DNA from: Papaver somniferum
Taxonomy: Eukaryota > Streptophyta > Magnoliopsida > Ranunculales > Papaveraceae
Direction of reading: 5' to 3'
Assembly (NCBI RefSeq): GCF_003573695.1
Contig: NC_039359.1
Coordinates: 141,567,112-141,631,111, forward strand
DNA length: 64,000 bases
Part shown: positions 1 through 11,600 of the stretch, piece after piece
Layout of the letters: each line of letters starts with the position of its first letter
Position numbering within the stretch: position 1 is the first letter of the stretch
Translations under genes and position numbers: made by a program
Notes under the pieces: model-generated
Database searches by the model: none
Seen by the model: the letters and a program-made list of their open reading frames with translations, nothing else
Told to the model about the DNA's origin: nothing

Positions 1-595
1 TCATCTGTTTACATTTTTTTGTATCAAAATCAAATAATTACCAATGAAGTGATAAGTTTTTTTTTCTTTTTTTTTTTATTACTGAACATAAGGCAATACA
101 TTAATGGGTTAATGTCATTTCGAAGTACCAACCCCCAAGTTGGACGGAAAAACTTGGACAAAAAGTACCAAAAATCAATTATTAATAAAGGAAATAGGTT
201 CATGCAGATATATTTTTCTTAAAAAAGAGTTTCACTCATATATATTTTTCCATCTTGCGTTCTTTCCCATATGTGATGTTTTGTTGTCCCTAAAAATGAG
301 TTAGGTAAGGAAATAGGTTCATTTAGATGTCTGAGTGTCATCTTACATACTTACCGTTATATGATGTTTTGTAGTTTCATTATGGTGGGTTAGGTTGGGA
401 ACCAGAGATGAACCAATAAGATGTAAAAAAAATTACCATATCATGATTACCGAACATGAATTATTTTATAGTTTTTCGTTTTTTTCAATGCCTAAGTGAG
501 TATTCTACTTAACAATAAAACCAAAAATTCTATTTTAATTAATCTATGGTTTTCGGGTTTGATATTTTTCAAGAATTCTGGTATACGTTGGGAAT

Positions 596-848
596 TAGTT
601 GAAAAATATCACCCATATAATATCTCATGCATAATCAAGAAATGTTACAAACGGATAATTGCATATGTTGGTATGACATATAAACGGTGAACCTGAGTTG
701 GAATTTTTATTTTAAAGGTTAATTGATAATCCATTACTTGCAGTTGAAGAAATACCACCCATATAATATCTCATGCATAATCAAGAAATGTTACAAACGG
801 ATAATTGCATATGTTGTTATGACATATAAACGATGAACCTGAGTTTGC
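596..848. repeat. Direct repeat, about 105 bp, two copies
   Basis: The stretch 596-702 recurs at about 741-848, offset 146 bp, with only a few substitutions (for example the shared block CCCATATAATATCTCATGC). The copies are separated by about 40 bp. It looks like a local duplication of non-coding DNA. Confidence 0.85.
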
Positions 849-2385
849 AGTTGATGATTTATTATGTGGTTCGTTGTGTTTCTCATTTTATTTTTGTTGT
901 TGTGGTTGCCATTACCTTTAAAATGTAGGTTCTAGCTATGGAAGACGAGGTCGATGCTTTGTTTCAAATCCCGATCCATTGATGTCCCTAGGTATAGTTT
1001 GAGATATATAAATATTTGATGGAAGGAACATGTTTTAGTCATCACCTAGGTATCATTCTGATGATTACTGTGATTCCCACCCAGTTGGTCAGAAATTAGA
1101 GAGAAACTTCTACGCTATCTATATTTTTTTGGGGGTTTTGATTTAACATTTGTGCTCTTTGGTCGAAAGGAGATCATTCGATGAAATAAATCTAGGAATG
1201 AAATGTATTTGGTAAAGTTTTTACATAGATTGAATTCCAAAAAGGTTAATTACTTCAAGTACATTTATCTAATATTTGAGTAAATCTGAAAAACTACAAA
1301 CAGCCAAACAAGTTGACATATTTGTTGGTGTTAAATTTCTCGATAAGCATGTCAACTCATTTCTCTTTCTAATTCGGGTTTGTTTTGTCGTGTGGATTGT
1401 AACAAGCTATTAAGGTTGTCAATTGCACAAGTTTTGACTGTGATTTCTCAGAAACAAAAATCTTCCCTTGAGGGATTCTTACAACGACGATATTTCTACC
1501 TTGATCAGTTAACTTTGACTTGCAGATTGGACATAAAGTGGCTTGATTAGTTGTTGTAAGATGCATAGGTTTAACTTCGGTGGTGGTCTGAATTGGTAAT
1601 TCCATTTGGTTTATTGTAATACATAATATCAAGCTCACCAGACATTTCAGTGTTGTACTTCTGGAAGTTTACCCTCTGGGTTCTCTTATTAGTGGCTTTA
1701 TTTATTGTCAGCAACCAAAAAATGTCATGAAAATCCTTGCAAGGTTATCTTCACATTAGCATGTGTAAGTCTAGATTTATTCTTAACATTCTATTTCTAC
1801 CATAATCTAGGATATCAAAAGGATTTATAAAGTTGTAAGATTTTGCTGAGGAGACATTTTTGTTTTACTTCAGTGAATTAATCCGTTGCAGATGTTTGAG
1901 AGTTTCAGTTTCCATCATTTAATAAAAGATAAGGAACTCAACTTAGAAGATTACTTTCTAGATAAGGCACTGTGAACTACAACTTCATCGTATTTGAATT
2001 TCATATCTTGGAAAATCATGTCTTTATATTTTAAAATTTTATTCCATAGATATAGAAACTCTCATATTTGCATTACCATGTTTGTCCAATCGAGTCAAAC
2101 TAACTTGGTTAAGCATCAGACAAGGCATGACACATGATTCTCATTGACAACCAAAAACATTTTGCACATTGATTGTTGTTGAACATCTTGATTGTCAGTT
2201 TACTTAACCGTAGTCAAGTTTTTTACTTAACCCTATGTACCGAGTATTTACCTAGGAATGAAGAAACTAGACCTTAAAATCAAGTAAACATCAGAAATAT
2301 GTTAAATTATGAACCCTTATATTGGATAACCATAAACATGTAACCAAATACCAAAACCAGAGGTTGGAAACAAAGATAACCGTGA

Positions 2386-4334
2386 CTACGGCCCCGGCTC
2401 AACCTTTTGTTTTCTATATTACTAATATCTAATTCACTTTTAGATGTAGACAATAGTTTAGGCTATTGTGGCCAATTTGCCTTGGAAAGAGAAGATTCTA
2501 AAAAATCACAGATGTTCATTGCTAAAAATAAAATAAAAATAGACAAATAATTTAATTGATAAAACTTATATTGAATAACCATGGATAAATAAGATATACA
2601 ATGACGAAAGATTGAGCAAAGGACATAGGCATGGTGATGCCTAGAGACATAAAAAAAAGGCAATCATTGCTTGAAAACAAGGTAATTAAACTCTTTAAAG
2701 GATCAAGAGCTCTGACAGTAATGCTGGAAAAGAACAAGAACCCATTAGACAACAAGGGAAAGAACAATCAATTCTTAAGGGATTCTTATGGGTCCTTCAT
2801 CAAGAGGCAAAATATTCTGATAGCAAAAACAAACTGGAGAACTTCTCAGAGTATCAACATCATCAACAAAAAATTATCGATTTAAACCTTTTGAGTCATT
2901 AGAATCTAAAAAAGAAATGTTCAAACATGAATTTGAAACGAAAAAGTGTATGGAAGATTATAGGATAGGTTTAGCTATCCAGAAAGGAGTGGAGCGCAGA
3001 TTGTTGCTAGGTTCCCAACCCTTTCAAACAATTCGGTGTAATTTGCTTTGTTTAAATAGTTATGTATTAAAAAAAAGTATAATTAAACAATATAAAAATT
3101 AAAAAAAGTTTAGAATGGTATTATATTTTTTTATGTTGCATGATTTTAATCATCGCAACATTGGCATCTTATTATAACATGAGACAAAGTACAAGGTGTT
3201 TGACAGCATCAAGATACTGGAGGATTATTTGAAGAATGAAGATCATATTGAATATGGGGAAGATAACCCAAATTTGACAAGAACATGATTACATTTTTAA
3301 GAGGTTGGGTCATAGAAAAGGTGTTTAAACAAAGATCATGCATCAGTCTTTTTCTACAAAGTGGGTTTAAACAAAAAGTTTACAAATACATGATCCATGA
3401 AAATATGGTTAAGTTAAAATCAAAAAAGAAACACATGTTACATCGATTCAAAACAATGTCTAAAAAGGATATAAGTTCCCGATTGGACTCGGAAAAGACT
3501 ATGACTATACAAGAATAATGAAATGTCCAAATAGAGAAGCTTGGAGTTCAAAGACGGGTCAAAAACATATTCATTCACTTTTTGGAGTAGATTTTAATGG
3601 ATCTAAATTCTTTTACTATTTTAGCCAATTTACATTCTTGACTAGGTGTGTTATAACTCCAGTTTATATTCTTAACTGCATCATATTCATGGGGCCCCAG
3701 GTTTTGGCCGTGTCAAAGACATTAACAACTGCTTAAACAACTTCAATAGATTTTGCATTATTTACCTGATTATTTACCTTTATTATTTTTGTGGTAATTT
3801 AAATTCTTATCCATATCATATTGTTTTCTCTTCAGAATAGATCTTTTGGAATGCTTTGGTAAAATTTACGATTTTTGCTTTAAAATTCTTAAAAATAAAA
3901 ATTTCTTCTTTATAATATATGAAAGAAAATACTGGAATTGTTCATTTGTTCATTTCAAGTAAACAATTCAATTTTTGTTCAAACCACCGTTCAGCTCAAT
4001 TTTGTTAGATAAAAATGCTCAACACTATCCACTTCAAGTCACCTGATACTTTGACTTCCATATATGACAGGTGAGGTTCACTTTTAATCAATGACCACCA
4101 TTTAGTTATCCTGGAACCAATGAACCGACAATACAAAAAAAAAATTTAGGAAATCATTAACGATGATACTTAGATGACATAAACCAGAAAATATCAATTG
4201 AAACACCTGGATAATCATCATATTATTGATATTTTGAAATATTTTTACGGAACTATCAAGATAAAAACCATAAGTCCAATATCAAAAACTACGTGACGCT
4301 TGACACTAATCAGAGGTTGAGCCAGGGCCGTAAG
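2386..4334. mobile_element. Possible decayed element bounded by a 17-bp inverted repeat
   Basis: ACGGCCCCGGCTCAACC near 2387 is matched on the opposite strand near 4316-4334 with one mismatch, reading inward from both sides. No flanking target duplication was found. Inside, 2631-2790 encodes a short peptide (motif LFKGSRALTVMLEKNKNPLD) that resembles the coiled segment in copia-type gag-pol polyproteins. The rest is unrecognised. The inverted repeat may be chance or part of another repeat family. Confidence 0.25.
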
Positions 4335-4899
4335 GCCCCGATGATACCTAGTAATCATTATAAAATAATGGCAAGATGGTGATGTGTACCCTATGGATAG
4401 ATTCTAGGACTTTTCTTTTCCGCCAACCAAAATGGTTAAACCAAGGCGTGTGCTCTAAATACAGATGAGCTATCCGTTTTAAAGTTCTGAGATTGTGTTT
4501 CTAAAGTTTTGTCTTTACCATTTTCATTGGATGCATGCGTAGTTACATCTACGATATTCAATGCAATTCATTATCCAAAATGCTTCTTTCCATTGTTCTT
4601 TTGCGATGGTAATGACAATGTTTAGTACTACATCTTGCTGTTACTGGGCCTTGCCACAACCGACACTCTGGAAAAATCAAATAACAACCGTCCATCAAAA
4701 ACAACTATGATACAGGTGTATCCTACTCTTTTAGGGAACTTAGTTAACCTCAAACTAAGTTGAGGGAAGAATCCTATCTAGACAGAAATCTTTGTTTAAA
4801 CAGGATGTAGAAATAAAGGTTCTATTTCATTCACTCAAAAATGAGTGAGTATCCTTAGACCCTTAGGTCATGAGATCAAAAAATCATTTATTAAATAAC

Positions 4900-7801
4900 T
4901 CATTTTCTCCAACTGATTTCACCTGCCATTGGACGCTTGAGAAACCTGCAAACTATGTAAGGATGTGCTTTTTATTTCTCCTTTCATATTATTCTCTGTG
5001 TTGTTATGCTTAATCAGTTCTTGCCTTGTAATTTTTGTGTAGATATTTGAATGGGAATCGCTTAAATGGAAGAATTTTCCATTTGAAATAGGAAAAATTC
5101 AAGGCCTGCAATCTCTGTAAGTTGTAACTACTCTTTAGACTAGTATATTTGATTTTTTGATCTCTCAAGTTGAATTTTCAGAATGTAAAGTGATTTCATT
5201 GTTCAACACTTTCCAGGGATTTATCTGGGAATGCGTTGTATGGGTATATACCCTATTCTGTTTCACAGCTCAGAGAATTGTAAGTCTAGTTTTGTGAGTT
5301 TTTACATTTTCTTTTTCAGTTTTTCGCATGGGTCTTGACCAACAGAACATGTTTGATCTGTGTTGCAGAAATCTGAGAAATAATTCTTTAAGTGGGAGAT
5401 TAAATCCTGATATGTGTCAAATGGATGCTCTGGGGTGCTAGTAAGTGTTAGAACTTTGTCACTCTTTTACCTCTATTTCAGTTGTTTACATGATTTTAAT
5501 GTTATAATCTATAACAGTGATGTGAGTGGCAACAACATCAGGGGTACTGGGTACAATTCCTGAAAACATAGGAAACTGTACAAGTATTGAAACTTTGTAA
5601 GTTGCTATATCTCTACCACTTTTTCAAATGTTTCTTGATCTATATGCTCGCGTTTTATGATAAATTTCAATATGGTTTCAGGGATATCTCAAACAATGAG
5701 ATTGCTGGGGAAATTCCTTACAGTATTGGTTCCTTACAAATGGCCAGGATCCTGTATGCATTCTTTCTTTACTTTGCTTATGTATTTGATTCAGCTTTTA
5801 AAGTTGAGGTCCCATGTATGATGTATTCTGATAAGGTTTATTTTCCTGGTTAATTGGCTGTTCATTCACTAGGTCACTTGAAGGTAACCGGCTCACTGGG
5901 AAGATTCCAGAGGTGATTGGTCGGATGCAAGCCCTTACTGTGCTGTATGCATCATAAACTCTCTGCTTTGGAAAACATAATTGTGCCTGCACTTGTCATT
6001 TATGTTTGCTTGTGTTGCTGGCTACATTCTAGAATTTTATGTCCTTATTTAGGGATTTAAGCGAGAATGAGTTTATCGGGCAAATTCCACCCATCATTGG
6101 CAATCTTTCTAGCATTGCAAAATTGTGAGTTGTTCATTGTTCTGAGCATTTGTGCTTGTGCATCTTTTAATGACACTTAGTATACTGAATGGTGACCTTT
6201 TTTTTTGTGTGTGTAGGTACCTACATGGAAACAAACTATCTGGAGCAATTCCTCCAGAGCTGGGAAAATTGTCCAAATTACCCCACTTGTGAGTGTTTTT
6301 TATTTCGATATGGTAAGTGATTTCAATTTTAAAAGTGACGTAGCTGCCACTAACGAGTAAGGTACATAAACAGGCATCTGAATGACAATCACCTAGTTGG
6401 CGCACTTCCAGCTGAGCTTGGAAAGCTAGAAAAACTGTTTGTACTGTGAGTTTAAGTTATATCTGTCGCAGGCTGCTTGAACTCTTTGCATGTTAATTTG
6501 AGGCAATTCTGAAACATGTCAAATCTTGACACAGGTATCTTGGCAACAACTTTCTTGAAGGGCCAATTCCAGAAAATATCAGCTTGTGCACAGCACTTAA
6601 TCGGCTGTGAGTTTTATTAGTTTGGCATATGTAGTTTACCTTATCTGCTAAGTAGGTTTCTCATTCTTGTTATTTGCTGTCTTCAGTAATGTTTGCAGCA
6701 ACAAGTTGAGTGGTTCTATCCCTTCTCAATTCAAGAATTTGGGAAATCTAACTTACTTGTAAGCATTTTTAGGCTCTCTTAGAGTCCTTCTTTGTTTAGA
6801 ATCATCGCTTTTTGCCTCGTTGTTTTTTTCATATAGTTTTCCTGTGTAATATGTAGAAATCTCTCCACGAATCATTTCGAAGGACGTATTCCTGTTGAGG
6901 TTGGGAGAATAGTAAATCTGGACACATTGTAAGTATAAAGATTGGATTGCTTTCTCGCCCCGTAAATAATCTTTAAGCTAACATAAGGTTATGATGTAGG
7001 GATCTATCTAGCAACAACTTTTCAGGAGGTGTGCCGTCTTCTGTTGGTTATCTACAATATCTTGTTACCTTGTCAGTAAACTTCCTTTCTCCGAATATTT
7101 TCTAACTTTCATGAGAAATTCTTAGTAATGAACTTGTGCATTTCTCACATCCAGGAATCTGACTAAGAACCATCTTGCTGGTCCTATACCAGCTGAATTT
7201 GGAAGTCTCAGAAATCTTCAGATTCTGTAAGTTTACAAACAACCAAATGTGTTTGACATATTATTTACTCTTTGTTGTGCCATTTTATTCTGACCTTGCT
7301 ATTACATCTCATAGGGACTTGTCTTTCAATAATCTCTCAGGCCAGATCCCAGACGAATTAGGTCAATTGGAAAATATCAACTCCTTGTAAGGCCTTGGTT
7401 TATCAACTGTCAGTTTGGTGCACTTGTGTTAACTAAAATGCTTCACTAACTCCATTTTTGTGAGGATACAGGGATCTCGCAAACAACAACTTGTCAGGTC
7501 TAGTTCCTCCTAACTTGAAGTTCCCACCTGAAAGGTATGCCTAGTTCTACTTATAAGATGATTAACTGGTTGTGTTTTTATTGGTTTATAAATTGTTCAC
7601 CCCTGACAGTTTATTTTATCTGTTGCTAGATTCTATGGGAATCCATTGCTATGTGGAAGCTGGTCGCAATCATGTCCTGGAACATCTGATGAAGGATCCA
7701 GTGATGGCCAACTCTCCAAGCTCATCATAGCTCTTATAGTTCTAGTCTGTATTATTGTAGTTCTTATCGTAGTTCTTGTAGCTCTTTGTTACTACTTATA
7801 G
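4900..7801 (+). pseudogene. ERECTA-like LRR receptor gene, kinase-less, frameshifted
   Basis: About 18 exons can be read, nearly all 72 nt with phase-2 borders, each encoding one LRR of the LDLSxNxLxGxIPxxIGxL type. Clean exons: 5217-5279, 5369-5440, 5682-5753, 5873-5944, 6053-6124, 6217-6288, 6374-6445, 6535-6606, 6687-6758, 6857-6928, 7000-7071, 7155-7226, 7315-7386, 7472-7534, 7630-7801. The repeat order and landmark motifs (PDMCQ, ENIGNC, GKIPEVIG, GNPLLCGSW) match the ERECTA/ERL receptor kinases, which perceive secreted peptides at the plasma membrane. Two exons are broken: 5043-5116 is 74 nt and 5518-5596 is 79 nt. Two repeat exons expected between 5279 and 5369 seem absent, and no signal peptide or start codon is found; the exon ending at 4956 has no clear acceptor. 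The last exon encodes a cysteine pair, a short Ser/Gly/Asp linker and about 23 hydrophobic residues, then stops at 7799-7801. The kinase is absent. Most likely a pseudogene; a truncated receptor-like protein from the intact 3' exons is possible. Confidence 0.85.
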
Positions 7802-8040
7802 ACACATAGATACCCACAACTTTACTAGCTTTGACAGAAGTATATTAACTAATGCAGTTGCAATATGTTCATATACACCTCTAATGCCACGAAAAATTCG
7901 GACTATTCAAAGATTGAGTCTCTTGAGTCAATACTCTCTCAAATGTAATATATGTTTGAAGCTTTTGAAGCATTGTTCAAGTTGATGTTTTTGTTTATGT
8001 CAGTCACACCAAGCTTCGTTAATTCGGTTGATTGAGTGTC
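7802..8040. repeat. Interspersed repeat copy R1 (about 200-bp family)
   Basis: Begins right after the stop codon of the LRR gene. It shares the ordered blocks ATTAACT, ATTGAGTCTCTTGA, TTGAAGC and CACACCAAGC with three further copies at 9278, 11100 and 12830. It is the most diverged of the four. No coding content. Confidence 0.7.
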
Positions 8041-8653
8041 AGCAAATAGCTTTCCATTGGGAAAATGACCATGAGAAATGGTGACTGAATTTTGGAGCCA
8101 TATTTCTGACAAATACTTCCTTGGATACATCTTGAAATCACCAATTTTCCAGACCCATACTTGCTTAAGAAAGCATAATTCATGGCTGCTACATCCATTC
8201 GCTCGAGAACAGGATCACACAGAGTCAAGGCTTAAACCCCAAGGGAAGTAAGTCCCAAGTACAGAATGGTGCAAGTTGTCCACAGCACATACCTCCTGAC
8301 ATGCCCAAACGCCAATCTCAGAAACTGTATTAACCTTGAGACCTGCTGGCACATATCTAAACAACAGAGAGAAGGAGGAAAATAGATTGCATTTTCTTAT
8401 GCATCGAGGTTCTAAGAAATGATGTATCATCGGCATAATGTAAATGAGAGATGCACAATCGATTTAACAACATAGCTTGTCAGGAACATGCTGCAGAGGA
8501 CAAAGAGACGGGCCTCGAGAGGGCCGCAGAGCTTACATACAAGAGGCGGCCTTTTGAGTTAAACTCCAAATTCTTTCTTTATCTCTTCTTCTCCGTCTCC
8601 TCTCCTTTTCATCCAATTTTCTTGTGTTATCTATTGAAAACCAGCAACAGAGA
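8041..8653. other. Interval between LRR gene and GatC; 5' flank and leader of GatC
   Basis: The last 120 bp before 8654 are CT-rich (TTCTTCTCCGTCTCCTCTCC), typical of a plant 5' leader, and follow a GC-rich patch at 8500-8550. I cannot fix a TATA box. On the minus strand 8019-8436 shows gene-like peptide pieces (LERMDVAAMNYAFLSKYGSG; SEIGVWACQEV) in different frames. They could be a decayed gene fragment, but I do not recognise the family. Confidence 0.5.
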
Positions 8654-11600
8654 ATGTATGCGAATGCTGTGATTAGGTGCAGGACATCTCTACACCACCA
8701 TTACCAACAGCATAAATCTCTTGTTTGGTTCTCACAGAAACAGCATCAACTAACCAGTAATACTAATAATCATCGTAGTAATTTCTCAACTCAATCTTCA
8801 ATCCTACCTCCTCCTGATGTTTCTCATTTAGCTCAAACTGCTCGAATCTCTCTCACACCAGACGAGGTTACTACGATTCACTCTCTCAATCAATTCTCTA
8901 ATTACTGATTTGTTTTCAATTCTTTTGGTAATGATTATTATACGTATAATTTTCAGGTTGAGGAGTTTGCTCCTAAAATTCGACAAGTAATTGACTGGTA
9001 ATTCTTATTTAAATCTCTCTTTTATTATATTCTTTTAACTTCTTTTCGTTTATTACATTCTCTATTTATCTTAGTCCATGAATGTTTAGTTCTACTGATT
9101 AGTTCAAATGATTGTTTGCTAATTTAAAAGTTAGGGTTTTGAATTTCTCGCCCACATAACGGACTGTTTTGTGGTGATTAGAGCATTTTTGTAAATGCTA
9201 GTGATCTAAACTATCATTGGAATGTCATTTTATAGCCTTTTGGAATGTCATTTTATAGCTGAGACACTACTTTTACTCATAGTCATAGACACTCACAACT
9301 TCAGTAGCTTTGGTAGAGGTAGATTAACTCAGACTGTTGTAATATGTTCGCATAAATCTGCACATCAAATTCAGACTGTTTAGAGATTGAGACTATTGAC
9401 TCAATATTCTCGATTAAAAGTAACATGCTTGAAGCATGCGTTTGATTATGTGAATCACACCAAGCCTCATTAATCACTGAGAATGTTATTTAATCACTGA
9501 GAGATTGGCAGTTGCTTTTGGATTACTGAATACCGGACTTGGGGTGAGACTTTAGAAAACTAAAAACCTTAAAATTTGTAGGGATTGTCACGACGCAACC
9601 AAATTCATTGCCAAGATTTTTGATAGAGAGATTGTGGTGAGAGACGTAAAGCGGTTCCATCATTTCAAGGATGGGTTTTGCTCTTGTGGGGAACTGGGGG
9701 TTACTGGTGAGCTTTTACTCAGTAATAGTAATTGTTACCGAACTTGGCTTTCTTAATAAAAGACGCCGGCAGCTGTTTCCAACAGCTAGTCAGTAGGTAA
9801 AAAATGACAGTATTTTCTTTTCTTTTTCTCTCTTTCTCACTAAAACCAGCTTGGATCTCTCTACATAGTTCAGATCTTTTAATATACTGTATTTGAAGTA
9901 GTCGATGATATGCTATAGTTGCTAAGGTTTTAAAAATTGGATCTTCTTAAAATTTTCTGAAACCGGGTTTATTCAATTTTTCTCAAGAAATCAAAGAGAG
10001 GTTTTATACTTTCTTTGTACTTTCGGTCCTTATTGAATTGTTTTCCATAAGTAGAAATGATGATGTTTCTTTTTGAATGTGGTGGGGTTATTTTGTGCTG
10101 ATATTGTTTGCATATTGGTTCTTTTAGATGTCATGATGTATCTGAGTGTTCGCTTTTAGAATTTGTTTTTGTTGTGAATTTAAGTTAAGGTAATCTGTGG
10201 ATTCTTTATATTGGATGTAAAGATCTGACTGTCCCTGAGCTTTGGGACTCTTTCATATCGTGTCACATTCATGTGCTTTGTTTTTTTTTTTTGAATCTAT
10301 ACAGTTCTCTTGTTGATGCATAATGTACGAGTACTATGTCCTGTAAAGAATAGATAGAAAAACAAGATAGCTTCGGTTTTGTCTTGATTAATGGTTGTGT
10401 ACAAAATGATGAAAACAACTAAGAATTAGAAACTTTCTAAATGATAGTGCTAATGAGATAGCTCTGAGTGATCAGTGGTTTGATTCTGCTAACTCGACCT
10501 AGGAACATGAAGGGGGTTAATGGATCCTTTTCATTTGTTTGCAAATGTTAATCATCTTATAGATTGTAAGTTTGAGGAACTAGCTTTGTTTGTCTATGTT
10601 GCTCTGTTTTCATTCGAGTTGCAGGGTTATTCACTACAGTCTACAAATGGGAACATTTATTTTGCTAGTGTTGCTGATTAGCTAGTTATTTTTTTTATTC
10701 TTTTTAAAGTAGTTTCTTTTGTGCTGTGCTCTTTTGCAATGAAGTTGAATGAACACGGTTTTCTGTAAGTAACCTTTTAGGACTTCTGTAGCTTCTTGGT
10801 AAGATTAGTCTGTATGGTAGAGACAAGCTCCTTTTTTTTATTCTTTTTTGCGAGAAGTTCTATGTAGGTGTGAATGTACGAGACACTAGGAGAAAAGCCT
10901 TCCTTGATGCTTTTGTGCCCCCATGGTTTTCTAGACATTGACAGACATAATTTCCAATAATTGTTTGTCTAAACAGTTGATATTGATCCTCGGATGTGCA
11001 ATATTTATTTGTCCTGTAATTTCATTTTTTTAGATGCTTAGGACCGAGTGTCTTGAGGGAGGCACATAATGTGTCATTCACTAAGTGGGCAAACCTTTTA
11101 GGTAGATTAACTAGATGCTGTTGAAATTCTTTCACATAAATCTGTAACTTCCCCACAACTTCAGACAATTTAGAGATTCAGTCTCTTGACTTAATAATCT
11201 CTTTAAAAGTAATATGCTTGAAACTTTGAAGGATTGTTGAAGAAGAAGTTTGTGTCAGCACCAAGCCTTAAAAACTCAGTTGATTGTAAGTGTTGAATAT
11301 GTTTAGAATACAACGGCGTATGCATGGCGTATCTGTAGTGAATTTATTAGTGGCTTACTATCTTCGAGAACAGCGGCAAACAGTAGCGTATTATAAATGA
11401 TTGCATATCATAACTGATCTTGTATCAGAATTCTCATGTCAATGTTGTTATTAGGTTACAAATAAAGTGAATGGCTTACGCCTTACTATTAGAACTAGAA
11501 TTTGAATGCACTTTGTTAGCTACGGTATATTGTTTTCTTTGACATAAAATAATCACCAATATCTGTATCCAAAGTCCAGTGATTGTTGTCAATTGCAAAA

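Larger units (their letters stand above)
1..4879. other. Intergenic, AT-rich, no recognisable gene
   Basis: No open reading frame of convincing length or family is visible on either strand. The stretch holds T-rich tracts, a short direct repeat (596-848) and a possible decayed transposon (2386-4334). A minus-strand ORF at 1369-1638 has one CPIC motif, but I cannot place it in a family. Confidence 0.6.

Noticed and set aside
1369..1638. Minus-strand 89-codon frame with CPIC
   Set aside because: A single CxxC pair without a partner pair, no neighbours and no start context; not enough for a zinc protein or a DUF674-type call.
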